Shown: positions 15,675 through 23,400 of the stretch, piece by piece
Numbering within the stretch: position 1 is the first letter of the stretch
How the letters are laid out: every line of letters begins with the position of its first letter
Origin: Opitutus sp. GAS368
Lineage (GTDB): Bacteria; Verrucomicrobiota; Verrucomicrobiia; Opitutales; Opitutaceae
Length of the DNA stretch: 32,224 nucleotides
Direction: 5' to 3'
NCBI GenBank assembly: GCA_945871085.1
Contig: CAMBVX010000030.1
Span: 1 to 32,224 of the forward strand
Notes under the pieces: generated by a model
Database searches by the model: none
What the model saw: only the letters and a program-made list of their open reading frames with translations
Told to the model about the DNA's origin: nothing
Translations under genes and position numbers: made by a program

Positions 15675-16546
15675 CGCGCCGCCTCCGCCTGACCATCCCC
15701 GGTGAAATCAGTCGCTCGGCCGGCAGCGCTCCCCGCGTCAAGTTCGCGGGCGGCCGAACCGAGCTTCCGGCGGGTTTTGTCGATAGCGTATTTGCCGAGC
15801 ACGAGGCGCAGCGGCGGATTTTCGGATGCCACGGCGTCAATGATGGCGTCGGCCGCCTTGACGGGATCGCCCGGCTGCCGACCGTTCATCGTTTCAAGGA
15901 AGCGCCGGAACTTCCCGCTCGACGGCTCGTAGTCGGGAATGGCTGTGCTCGCGCGCTCGAGCGACCGCGAAATAAAATCTGTGCGGAAGGGGCCGGGTTG
16001 CACGATCGTCACCTTCAGCCCCAAGGGGCGGACTTCCGCGGCGAGCGACTCCGAGAGACCTTCGAGCGCCCACTTGGTCGCACCGTAGATCGAGAAGCCA
16101 GCGTAGTTGGCGATGACGGCCGCCGCACTGATATTCACAAAATGCCCGCGGCGCTGCGCGCGCAAAATCGGCAGGGCGGCGCGAATCACCCGTAGCGCAC
16201 CGAACAAATTCGTCTCAAAATTGCGCGCGATTTGGACTTCATCGTATTCCTCCAGGGCGCCGACCAAACCGTAGCCGGCGTTGTTCACCACCACGTCAAG
16301 CCGACCAAAAACCGCCGCCACCTGCGCAACCACGGGCGCGACTTGGGCCGCGTCCGTGACGTCGAGCGCGAGCGCCCGACACCGGCTCGGATCAACGGCG
16401 ACCAATTCGGTAAGCGTTTCCGGCTGACGGGCGGTCGCGATGAGGCGATGCCCCCGGGCCAGCACGCGCTCGGCAAGCGCGCGGCCGAGCCCGGTCGAGC
16501 ACCCGGTGATGAACCAGACAGGCGTATCGTTGATGAGTGAGTTCAT
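15671..16546 (-). CDS. Short-chain dehydrogenase/reductase
   Basis: This 291-residue classical SDR has TGCSTGLG at 14-21 (TGxxxGxG cofactor loop), NNAG at 88-91, Ser140 in VNIS, and the catalytic YGATK at 154-158. After the cofactor loop a basic residue in TARQPE suggests NADP preference. The substrate is unknown. It is fourth-from-last in the photolyase operon, with ATGA overlaps at both ends (15671-15674 with the photolyase gene and 16543-16546 with DUF2071). SDRs of this type are common companions of photolyase genes in photooxidative-stress clusters. The C-terminal tail (SAARELDAGSAAGRATD and onward) is not conserved-looking. Confidence 0.88.
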   Translation of the reverse strand: MNSLINDTPVWFITGCSTGLGRALAERVLARGHRLIATARQPETLTELVAVDPSRCRALALDVTDAAQVAPVVAQVAAVFGRLDVVVNNAGYGLVGALEEYDEVQIARNFETNLFGALRVIRAALPILRAQRRGHFVNISAAAVIANYAGFSIYGATKWALEGLSESLAAEVRPLGLKVTIVQPGPFRTDFISRSLERASTAIPDYEPSSGKFRRFLETMNGRQPGDPVKAADAIIDAVASENPPLRLVLGKYAIDKTRRKLGSAARELDAGSAAGRATDFTGDGQAEAAR

Positions 16547-17343
16547 GAGGAAGATCGCGTGGCGGACATGAGTGGAAAGATCGCTACATCGACGGGCAGC
16601 GCAGCCAGCACGGACACCGGTTCGCCCGTCAAACGGAATCCCGCCAGCCGCGCTGGCTCGACTGAAAACTGTGAAACGCTCGGCTGATTTACGCGATACG
16701 GCGCATGGTGCACCCGTCCGGAATAGAGTTGTCCCTCCGAGTCGGCTGCAAAAAGCAGATACCGCTCAACGAGAAAGAAATCGAGCGAGCCCGGAGCGAC
16801 AGGCTCGGACTTTCCCCCGGGGGTCCAATCGTAACGACAGACCCCGGCGTTTTCGTCGCGGCGCTGACATTCGTAGTGGATTTTCCTTTCGCGAAGAGAG
16901 GCGACCATGCGAGCGCGGAAGTAGGGCAAATGGAAAAAGCGACGTGCGATAGCGACTGCGAGAGCCCGGTTGCAGTCGAGCGAGTAGAACCAGACCCCGG
17001 GCCGTCCCCTCGCATCGTGGACGTAAGTGCGCACGTTGAGTTCGAGAAACCACGACACCCACGGGAGGGCAGGCAGCCACGCAGGGCGCACGCGCTCCAT
17101 CGCAAAGGGCACGATCCCAAGATACGCCGCGCCGCCAAATGTATCAACGTAGAGTCCACGCGGCAGGGTGGCCTGCACAGTCGCCGGATCGATTTTCCAG
17201 TGCGCAAAAAGCAATTGATTCCATCGCTGCCGACCGACCACTGGACTGTCCGGACGCTGCCGGTATTCACACCGCTGCGCCTCAGTCGGGGTCAGCGCGA
17301 TCTGCGCCCTAGAAGGAGAAAGCCACTCGGCTGACGTCGTCAT
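16543..17343 (-). CDS. DUF2071 (YqjF-type) protein, paralogue 2
   Basis: This 266-residue protein has the same core as the plus-strand paralogue at 10815-11573: VGRQRWNQLLFAHWKIDPAT, LPRGLYVDTFGGAAYLGIVP, WLPALPWVSWFLELNVRTYV, GRPGVWFYSLDCNRALAV, ARRFFHLPYF, and RVHHAPYRV. No biochemical role is established for the family. The ATG at 17343 lies 38 bp after the SOUL gene stop, and the stop overlaps the SDR start by 4 bp, so it is an operon member. The family recurs in clusters with photolyase and SDR genes, as far as I recall, suggesting a role in membrane or lipid modification under light stress; that role is inference. Confidence 0.85.
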   Translation of the reverse strand: MTTSAEWLSPSRAQIALTPTEAQRCEYRQRPDSPVVGRQRWNQLLFAHWKIDPATVQATLPRGLYVDTFGGAAYLGIVPFAMERVRPAWLPALPWVSWFLELNVRTYVHDARGRPGVWFYSLDCNRALAVAIARRFFHLPYFRARMVASLRERKIHYECQRRDENAGVCRYDWTPGGKSEPVAPGSLDFFLVERYLLFAADSEGQLYSGRVHHAPYRVNQPSVSQFSVEPARLAGFRLTGEPVSVLAALPVDVAIFPLMSATRSSS

Positions 17344-17381
17344 AGCCGAGGGCGATGAGCACGCTTGAACATGGTCGTCGG

Positions 17382-17927
17382 CTATTGGGTTGGTGGCTGG
17401 CTCTTCGAGCGCACCGGGATATGGACCTCAAAACGCTTGAGAAATCCGGGTGTGAAAGGGCCGCTCCAATACACCGCATGGGGCGAGCCCGCCGCTTCGA
17501 CATCGTTGCGCTCTCCGAGCCAAGCAAGGAGTCGGTCGCGCGTTTTCTCGAAATTCCCCGCCGAGTAGCTGCCGCGGTCACCGAGGCTCGCCACCCAACG
17601 CTGCGGAATCTCGACCACTTCGACCGCCGCTGTGCTCGCAGTCACCTTGGCTCGCTGACTCTCGGCCACCCAAAAGGACATCGCCGCACCCTCAATCTTG
17701 GCCTCCACCGGGGTCGTCATGGCAATCTCGGGCGAAGAAATATAACTGAACAACGGGCGGAAAAGCCGGTTCGATTGCTCGAAATAGTTTCCTGCCGCCG
17801 AGGATTGGAGGAGCAGGCCGGCTGGTAATGTCTTCAACTCCGGAGAGCCCGTCGGCGAAGGTGGAAACGCTTGTTCGGTAGCCCAGGCGGACGAGGCGAG
17901 CGCGATGAGGAGCAAATAGGTTCTCAT
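17382..17927 (-). CDS. SOUL-family heme-binding protein, exported
   Basis: The gene encodes 181 residues starting MRTYLLLIALASSAWATEQA, a clear signal peptide with a likely cut after the Ala-rich end. The mature part carries SOUL-family features: NRLFRPLFSYISSPEIAMTT followed by PVEAKIEGAAMSFWVAES, and the C-terminal repeat-like SPHAVYWSGPFTPGFLKRFE. SOUL/HBP proteins bind tetrapyrroles. I use the ATG at 17927 because it starts the signal sequence; the frame is open 28 codons further upstream. It is the first gene of the photolyase operon, 38 bp before DUF2071. Heme- or porphyrin-binding fits a photo-oxidative stress role. Confidence 0.85.
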   Translation of the reverse strand: MRTYLLLIALASSAWATEQAFPPSPTGSPELKTLPAGLLLQSSAAGNYFEQSNRLFRPLFSYISSPEIAMTTPVEAKIEGAAMSFWVAESQRAKVTASTAAVEVVEIPQRWVASLGDRGSYSAGNFEKTRDRLLAWLGERNDVEAAGSPHAVYWSGPFTPGFLKRFEVHIPVRSKSQPPTQ

Positions 17928-18066
17928 TTTGAATTGGCTCTGAAAGTGGCGCGTGGCGTTAAAATGAAACCGGGACGGCAAAGTGATCCTTCGGCTAAAC
18001 CGGCAGAACACCCGACCATCCCGGGTTAATTGTGGAAAGGAGCAACTGAACCAACACGATTTTCGG

Positions 18067-18534
18067 TTAAGGGAGAATCACGGTATCGACGACGTGGACG
18101 ACTCCGTTGGTGCCGGCCAGATCAGTGGCCACAACCTTGGCGTTGTTGACCATCACGCCGGACGCATCGGCCTTCAGTTTCAGCTTCTTGCCATTCACGG
18201 TCGGCGCTTCGCCGGTCTTCACATCTGCGGCCATGACCTTGGCTGGAACGACGTGATGGGTGAGAATGGCCACGAGCTTGGCCTTGTTTTCGGGCAGCAA
18301 GAGAGATTCCACGGTGCCGGCAGGCAGCTTGGCGAAAGCGGCGTTAGTCGGCGCGAAAACGGTGAAAGGGCCAGGACCGCTCAACGTCTCGACGAGGCCG
18401 GCGGCCTTCACGGCGGCGACGAGCGTGGTGTGATCGGGCGAGCCGATGGCAATTTCTACGACTGTCTTGGCGGAGACCGCCGAGACCAGACCGGTGCAGA
18501 GAGCGAGGGTGACGAACAGGGAGCGAAGCTTCAT
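18067..18534 (-). CDS. Secreted fasciclin (FAS1)-domain protein
   Basis: This 155-residue protein starts [20 protein letters not shown] (signal peptide), followed by one FAS1 domain. Motif H1 is [19 protein letters not shown] and motif H2 is [20 protein letters not shown], with [16 protein letters not shown] between them (the YH-type motif appears as HH). Single-FAS1 exported proteins act in adhesion or the envelope. I chose the ATG at 18534 because it begins the signal peptide. It is on the same strand as the photolyase operon, 139 bp upstream of the SOUL gene, so it may share regulation but probably has its own transcript end. No terminator was identified in that gap. Confidence 0.9.
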   Translation of the reverse strand: MKLRSLFVTLALCTGLVSAVSAKTVVEIAIGSPDHTTLVAAVKAAGLVETLSGPGPFTVFAPTNAAFAKLPAGTVESLLLPENKAKLVAILTHHVVPAKVMAADVKTGEAPTVNGKKLKLKADASGVMVNNAKVVATDLAGTNGVVHVVDTVILP

Positions 18535-18753
18535 GGGAACGATTGTTTTAATTATTTGAGTGAAACCAGACCAGGACTTGAACTGGAGTCGTCGCTGCAA
18601 CGCGCGGAATTTTAGAGCGGATGCATTTAAACTTAGCGTGAATGCAGTTTGACAGATGCGGAATTCGGCTCCCCTTCCCCGACCGACTCCGAGCCCTAGC
18701 CGAAGTCACACGAATCTCCATCCACCGACTCTACTCCCCGCAGAAAAACGACT

Positions 18754-18939
18754 ATGTTCAAAAAGTTCTCGCTGACTGACAAATTGCTGTTCGCTGCCGC
18801 ATTCCTGTCACTCCTCTTCTCAGAAATCCTCTATTTTCGAGGCTCCAAAATGGAGGCCATTTTCGTAGGAATCTGGGTTCCCTCTATTCTCGGGTTTGGC
18901 ATCTATTTGAAGCTGATCGGGCGCGCCAAAAATGAATGA
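18754..18939 (+). CDS. Small two-pass membrane protein, unrecognised
   Basis: This 61-residue protein starts MFKKFSLTDKLLFAAAFLSL and has two predicted hydrophobic helices (about 10-28 and 34-54) with a basic turn (YFRGSKME) and a charged C-terminus. I do not recognise the family. The next ORF starts 8 bp before its stop, which supports a real, translationally coupled pair. It is divergent from the fasciclin gene, with a 219 bp region between the start codons. Confidence 0.6.
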   Translation: MFKKFSLTDKLLFAAAFLSLLFSEILYFRGSKMEAIFVGIWVPSILGFGIYLKLIGRAKNE

Positions 18940-19030
18940 ACTAATTCCCTATTTTGCCTCGCTCATCATGGTTCTGTTCGGGATCGCCTTCTATGCGGCT
19001 CTGCAAGCGATGAAAAATCTGGACGAATGA
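18932..19030 (+). CDS. Very small single-pass membrane peptide (32 aa)
   Basis: The ATG at 18932 overlaps the end of the preceding small membrane protein gene by 8 bp. The product is MNELIPYFASLIMVLFGIAF followed by YAALQAMKNLDE: one hydrophobic helix and a polar tail. The overlap, consistent codon use and membrane topology argue for translation. This looks like a small subunit of a membrane complex made with its neighbour, but no function can be assigned. Confidence 0.5.
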   Translation: MNELIPYFASLIMVLFGIAFYAALQAMKNLDE

Positions 19031-19239
19031 ATTTTTGGCGCAGCCGAACGCAACAGGACTAAACACGTTCTCGGTGCCCGCGCGTGCGTGATCACACGCT
19101 ACGATCTGGTCGCGGCACTGAGTCTGTCCTCGGCGGTCGGTCAGGGGCGAACCGTGACCACTGCAATTTTTTCGGCATCCCGATTTTCTCGACGGGAATT
19201 AGGTATCCGCCCCTGTCGCGATAGGCTAATTTCACCCCT

Positions 19240-19569
19240 GTGAACCTTGCCCTGATCCTGTTCTCCGCCCTTTCGTTTCTCGGGTATGGCTCAGCCTGCT
19301 TTCTCCTCACCTCCATAAAAAGCGAGTTCGACCGCTATGGCCTTGGCGCCCAGCGCACGCTGGTCGGGGCAATGCAAGTGGGCGCGGCGCTCGGCTTGCT
19401 CGCGGGCATGGACGAGCCGTGGGTCGGACGCGCCGCTTCGGGCGGGCTGGCCCTCATGATGGTGGTCGCCGTCGGTGTTCGCATCAGAATCAAAGATACT
19501 CTGCCCCGGACGCTGCCGGCACTGTTCTATTTGGCGCTGAATGCCTACCTGTGTTTGGCGGCATTCTGA
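19240..19569 (+). CDS. DoxX-like small membrane protein
   Basis: The gene has a GTG start at 19240 and encodes 109 residues with about four hydrophobic helices: LALILFSALSFLGYGSACFL, the GAMQVGAALGLLAG region, GLALMMVVAVGVRIRIKD, and LPALFYLALNAYLCLAAF. The R-x-x-V/L-G-x-x-Q-x helix and the R-I-R-I-K-D motif before the last helix match DoxX_2-type proteins. Function is unknown; some DoxX relatives act in thiosulfate:quinone or redox stress systems. No good Shine-Dalgarno sequence precedes the start. It is convergent with a second DoxX-like gene that ends 12 bp away. Confidence 0.65.
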   Translation: MNLALILFSALSFLGYGSACFLLTSIKSEFDRYGLGAQRTLVGAMQVGAALGLLAGMDEPWVGRAASGGLALMMVVAVGVRIRIKDTLPRTLPALFYLALNAYLCLAAF

Positions 19570-19581
19570 CCTACCGGCTGC

Positions 19582-19944
19582 CTACAGCAACGCGATCGCG
19601 GCACACATTGCGAACACGGCGATGGAGGGCAGCGCCTTCTTGACCGGGTCTTTCATTTTGAGATGCATGACGAACGCGCCCAGCATGAGCAATCCGAGGC
19701 CGACGGCAGCCGGCTGCGACACGCGGTGGAACCAAAGCGCGGCCAGGAGGGAAAGGGCCAGCCCCACCTTGAGCACACCGACCACGCCCATGAACCAGAA
19801 GGGCAGCCCGTAGGCGGAAAATTCCTCGCGCAAGGTCTTCGCGTCACCGCCGCGAAACGGAGTCGCCATGCCGGAGCGAAGCAACCAGACATTCAGGATT
19901 CCGAGGGCGACGGTCAGCTGTAAGAAAATGAGGATATAGTGCAT
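19582..19944 (-). CDS. DoxX-family membrane protein
   Basis: This 120-residue protein starts MHYILIFLQLTVALGILNVW. It has four hydrophobic helices, AYGLPFWFMGVVGVLKVGLA in the middle, and HLKMKDPVKKALPSIAVFAM near the end. The (R/K)-x-K-D-P motif before the last helix and the overall length fit DoxX-like proteins. I chose the ATG at 19944, which starts the first membrane helix; the frame is open further upstream but with non-membrane sequence of poor quality. It shares layout with the convergent gene at 19240-19569, and the two may be distant paralogues. Confidence 0.75.
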   Translation of the reverse strand: MHYILIFLQLTVALGILNVWLLRSGMATPFRGGDAKTLREEFSAYGLPFWFMGVVGVLKVGLALSLLAALWFHRVSQPAAVGLGLLMLGAFVMHLKMKDPVKKALPSIAVFAMCAAIALL

Positions 19945-20336
19945 GGCATTTTGGCAAAAGCGCTCGACCCGGTCGGCCGAGCTGAGACTACGACACGCCG
20001 CGTCGTCGGTGGCCGCAAGCCGTGAATTTCCGACCAAAGATTTCCTCGTCAGACCGGGTCGGTGCGCTTCGAGCGCGGGCCGGCTACCGGCGAACCAGCG
20101 GCGCGGCAGACGCTGGGCCCGATCGCATTGGCCCAATCACTTCGCGGCCAATCCCCGATTGCGACACGATTTCCAGCGGAAAGCGCCCGCCGCCACGGAT
20201 TGGAAATAACCAGTTGGCCGCAGCATCCGCGCGGTATCTACGTTCGTAACACTGTGCTCAAATTGTGCCCCCGAACTTTTCCAGCCACCACCCGCGCCAA
20301 TCCGACCGCCCTTCCGTTCCGTTTCTTTCCAAAGCC
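19945..20336. other. Intergenic stretch without a convincing gene
   Basis: This ~390 bp region separates the divergent DoxX and PTPS genes. Both strands have open frames of basic, non-protein-like composition. It must hold promoters for both neighbours, but I cannot point to clear -35/-10 pairs. The PTPS frame extends back to a GTG at 20265. Confidence 0.5.
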
Positions 20337-20807
20337 GTGTCTAAGAAATCCGCTCCCCAAAATCCACTCGCGCCCCGTGTCCTGCCGGGCGTTGTCACCG
20401 TCACGCGGCAGGTGCACTTCAATTCGGCTCATCGGCTCTACAATCCGAGCAAGAGCCCTCGTTGGAACGTGGGACAATATGGGCTCTGCTCCAATCCGAA
20501 CTGGCACGGCCACAACTACGTTCTTGAGGTGTCGGTCCGCGGCACGCCAGACCCCGAAACCGGTTATCTGATCGACCTCGGTAAATTGAAGGAAATCTTG
20601 CACGAGGCCGTGGTCGACCGCTGCGACCATCGAAACCTGAATCAGGAAGTCGCTTTTCTGCGCGGGATCATTCCCACGACGGAGAACCTCGTAATCGCGT
20701 TTTGGCACGAACTCGCCCCCCGTCTCAGGCCGGCCCGCCTTCATTGTGTGCGGCTTTTCGAAACGCCGCGTAACTTTGCCGAATATCACGGGCCGCTCGC
20801 CAACTGA
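20337..20807 (+). CDS. 6-pyruvoyl-tetrahydropterin synthase family protein (PTPS/QueD)
   Basis: The gene encodes 156 residues from the GTG at 20337; another GTG at 20265 is possible. Zinc ligands are His32 (FNSAHRL), His57 and His59 (WHGHNY). The catalytic Cys51 sits five residues before HGH ([12 protein letters not shown]), with the Asp-His pair in DRCDHRNLN and Glu143 in LFETPRN. The C-x5-HGHNY arrangement is the PTPS-II/QueD form rather than the Glu-type PTPS-III that replaces FolB. The sequence is close in style to tetrahydrobiopterin-pathway PTPS (CNNPNGHGHNY in human). It converts dihydroneopterin triphosphate to 6-pyruvoyl- or 6-carboxy-tetrahydropterin. FolE2, which would supply the substrate, lies 82 bp downstream. 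Confidence 0.85.
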   Translation: MSKKSAPQNPLAPRVLPGVVTVTRQVHFNSAHRLYNPSKSPRWNVGQYGLCSNPNWHGHNYVLEVSVRGTPDPETGYLIDLGKLKEILHEAVVDRCDHRNLNQEVAFLRGIIPTTENLVIAFWHELAPRLRPARLHCVRLFETPRNFAEYHGPLAN

Positions 20808-20889
20808 GTCACCCGGGCTCCTCGTCCGCATGTTCGGCACCACGGGTATCGTCCCAACCCTTAGCCCACTTATTCTCCCAAAAAACGAG

Positions 20890-21864
20890 ATGAAAAAGAA
20901 ACCGATGTTTTTGCACGAGGCGCCCGGCGGTCTCGCGCCACTGATGAATCGCTCGTTCGACGCGCGCTTCAAATCCACTGCGGCGTATCGCGCCACCTTG
21001 CCCGACATGATGGATGCGGTCAACGCGGCGGAGGGCGCCCACGTGCCCATCCAACAGGTCGGCTGCGCCAACTTTCGACTGCCGCTGAAATTCCGCGCCC
21101 GCGGCGGAAAAATCCACACCCTCGAGACCAGCGTGACCGGCACCGTCTCGCTCGAAGCCGGCCTTAAAGGTATCAATATGGGACGCATCATGCGCTCCTT
21201 TTATGAGCACGCCGACGAAATATTTTCCTTCGAGGTCCTACTGCGGTTGCTGGCGAAATACCAACGCCAGATCGGCGCCTTTGAGGCGCGTATCAATTTA
21301 TCGTTCTCCTTTCCAATGCTACAACGCAGCCTGCGGAGCGGGCTCGCTGGTTGGCAATACTACCGGGTCGCCTTCCAAGCGACGTTGGATCGCGCCGGAA
21401 AATTCCGCAGGACTATTGAGTTTGATTTCGTATATTCTTCGACCTGCCCCTGCAGCGCCGAGTTGTCCGAGCATGCGCGGAGCACGCGCGGAGCTTACGC
21501 CACACCCCACGCGCAGCGCTCGAAGGCGCGGGTGCGGGTCGTGCTCGCGGATAAACGCACCCTCACGATCGAGGATTTACAGCGGCACTGCGCCAACGCG
21601 CTCAAGACCGAGACGCAAGTCATGGTAAAGCGCGAAGACGAGCAGGCCTTCGCCGAGCTCAACGGCACCTACATCAAATTCGTCGAGGATGCCGCCCGGC
21701 TCCTGCACCGCGAACTCGCGGGCGACAAGCGTATCCATGACTTCCAAGTCGCCTGTTCGCACCTGGAGTCACTCCATTCGCACGACGCGGTCAGTGTGAT
21801 TTGCAAAGGTGTGAAAGACGGCCTCCGGGCGGATTTTTCCGATTTCCAGTCCTTGGTGTGCTGA
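20890..21864 (+). CDS. folE2: GTP cyclohydrolase I type IB (FolE2)
   Basis: This 324-residue protein has the FolE2 hallmarks: [15 protein letters not shown] (96-110), [20 protein letters not shown] with the zinc/catalytic Cys at 186 or 188, ATPHAQRS with His207, and a C-terminal [20 protein letters not shown]. FolE2 converts GTP to dihydroneopterin triphosphate and works with metals other than Zn. The start at 20890 ([14 protein letters not shown]) fits; the frame is open upstream without family similarity. It follows the PTPS gene, so the pair makes a reduced pterin or the queuosine precursor rather than only folate. Confidence 0.9.
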   Translation: MKKKPMFLHEAPGGLAPLMNRSFDARFKSTAAYRATLPDMMDAVNAAEGAHVPIQQVGCANFRLPLKFRARGGKIHTLETSVTGTVSLEAGLKGINMGRIMRSFYEHADEIFSFEVLLRLLAKYQRQIGAFEARINLSFSFPMLQRSLRSGLAGWQYYRVAFQATLDRAGKFRRTIEFDFVYSSTCPCSAELSEHARSTRGAYATPHAQRSKARVRVVLADKRTLTIEDLQRHCANALKTETQVMVKREDEQAFAELNGTYIKFVEDAARLLHRELAGDKRIHDFQVACSHLESLHSHDAVSVICKGVKDGLRADFSDFQSLVC

Positions 21865-21900
21865 GACCTTTCGCCGAAGGGAACCAGGCTCCCGCTCGTC

Positions 21901-22068
21901 GTGTGCCACTATGAGAACATCGTCGTGGTGCTTTGCGATCTCCAGCCACTGGCCGTGGACAACCCCGGCGCATCACTGTGGAACGCGTGCGCCCAGCTGA
22001 TCCGGCGCGGGCCGGCGGGACCAATGAGCCAAGACCCGCGCTTATATAGCCATCACTCGCGCGGGTAA
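21901..22068 (+). CDS. Possible small ORF after folE2 (55 aa)
   Basis: From the GTG at 21901 the frame reads VCHYENIVVVLCDLQPLAVD, then NPGASLWNACAQLIRRGPAG, ending LYSHHSRG. The hydrophobic/charged pattern looks protein-like and the frame is the one used by folE2 before its stop, with no stop between. It could be a small independent gene or a decayed C-terminal extension. No similarity is recognised and the Shine-Dalgarno sequence is weak (gaaggga about 20 bp upstream). Confidence 0.3.
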   Translation: MCHYENIVVVLCDLQPLAVDNPGASLWNACAQLIRRGPAGPMSQDPRLYSHHSRG

Positions 22069-22174
22069 TTTATGCCTTCAAGGGAAAGTTTTAGATCTGT
22101 CCCCCTGATAGCGTTCTCCTAGCACAAATCCGCCCGGCCTTTTGACAGAGCGCGCGGAGACTCCACCCTGCACG

Positions 22175-22612
22175 ATGGTCAGCCAAAAATTCTCGATTAC
22201 TCGTCGCGTTGAATTTCATGAGACGGACGCCGCCGGTCTCATGCATTTCTCCAATTTCTACCGCTGGATGGAGGTGTGCGAACACGAGTGGTTTCGCGCG
22301 TTGCGCCTGCCCATGATGAGCACCACGCCTGCCGGCCTGCGATTCGGCTGGCCGCGGCGCGAAGCCTCGTGCGCCTTTTTGCGTCCCCTGCGCTGCGGCG
22401 ACGTCGTGCGCATTACCGGCGCGATCGTGGACGCCGGCCAAGCGAGCCTGGCATTCGAATTCGTTTTCGAGAAAGACCGCGCCGGAAAGTGGACGGAGGT
22501 CGCGCGGGGGCGAATGACGACGGTTCATGTGCGACAGGATTCCACCGGTCGGATGGAGGCCGAACCGATGCCCGAAGCCGTCCGAGCCGCACTGGCATCA
22601 AATGCGCGATGA
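22175..22612 (+). CDS. Hotdog-fold acyl-CoA thioesterase (YbgC / 4-hydroxybenzoyl-CoA type)
   Basis: The gene encodes 145 residues starting MVSQKFSITRRVEFHETDAA, followed by GLMHFSNFYRWMEVCEHEWF. The E-T-D-A-A-G-x-x-H-F motif contains the catalytic Asp of the 4HBT class. The middle CAFLRPLRCGDVVRITGAIV and the FVFEKD strand complete the hotdog fold. Such enzymes hydrolyse short-chain, aromatic or DHNA-CoA thioesters; the substrate here is unknown. The ATG at 22175 places the core correctly; a TTG at 22142 would add 11 residues. It is not obviously in an operon with its neighbours. Confidence 0.8.
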   Translation: MVSQKFSITRRVEFHETDAAGLMHFSNFYRWMEVCEHEWFRALRLPMMSTTPAGLRFGWPRREASCAFLRPLRCGDVVRITGAIVDAGQASLAFEFVFEKDRAGKWTEVARGRMTTVHVRQDSTGRMEAEPMPEAVRAALASNAR

Positions 22613-22876
22613 GCGCTCGGGGCGCCGTTGCTCCGATCTCGACGGCGCGGTGATCGTCCACGCACTCGCACAGCAGGCGCTCACAGACCGTTCGCTGGCT
22701 TCGTCCACTTGCCGCATGAGAGCAGAGACCGCTTCCTCCCCAGTGTGGGTATGACCGGCCGGGCAGGGCTTGCTGGACGCTGCCGCCCCCCTGATTCATC
22801 GCCAAATCGTTACCCAGAGCTTCCGTATTGCCAGCATTTTGGTCTCCGCTGTCAGGGGAAGTTGACGATAGTTAGG

Positions 22877-23191
22877 ATGACGTTTGCCGAAAAATATTGC
22901 GCCAAAACCGGCGTCCACCCGACGGACTACGAGGCAACAGTGTTCCGCCACTCGTTGAGGCCAGTCGCACGCTTTCTCAGGTTTTCCCTCAATCTCAACT
23001 CAAACTACTTTGCCGCTGACCGGGAGTTTATCCGCGGGGTTGGCCGTATCTCACGCTTGGATGAATTTCACTCCGAAGCCGTGGATTTCGCTCATTATTC
23101 AGAAGGCCAGGGTTTTTGTCATCGCACGCTCAAATGGCGTGTATCGCGCGAGCGCTTACGCCGCATCGTGCGGGCTACCCTCAAAGAATGA
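22877..23191 (+). CDS. Unrecognised 104-aa basic protein
   Basis: The gene encodes 104 residues from the ATG at 22877, which has a short Shine-Dalgarno-like ttagg just upstream. It starts MTFAEKYCAKTGVHPTDYEA and contains TVFRHSLRPVARFLRFSLNL, DREFIRGVGRISRLDEF and a basic end WRVSRERLRRIVRATLKE. The codon use looks coding, and the sequence has a mix of aromatic and charged residues as in a small globular protein. I do not recognise a family. The 265 bp before it and 209 bp after it carry no clear gene. Confidence 0.6.
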   Translation: MTFAEKYCAKTGVHPTDYEATVFRHSLRPVARFLRFSLNLNSNYFAADREFIRGVGRISRLDEFHSEAVDFAHYSEGQGFCHRTLKWRVSRERLRRIVRATLKE

Positions 23192-23400
23192 GACGCCGAG
23201 CGCAGGCGGCCCCGCCGCGGTGCGCGGACCAGCGAGCGAGCGTAGAGCAGGCTTGACCGACAGAAAGGGAAGCGACCCCGGATTGAAGGCAAACCGAGAC
23301 GCATTCGCCTGAAAACGCACCGGCGCCACTCCGGTCGCCGTGCACGGGCGACTGGCCGGCCGCCTCTCCGCGCAAACCGCCCACCACCAGTCCCACCGCT

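Noticed and set aside
22602-22754. A 50-aa plus-strand frame overlapping the thioesterase stop
   Set aside because: It has a plausible overlap start, but no motif, mixed composition and no ribosome-binding site; not enough to call.
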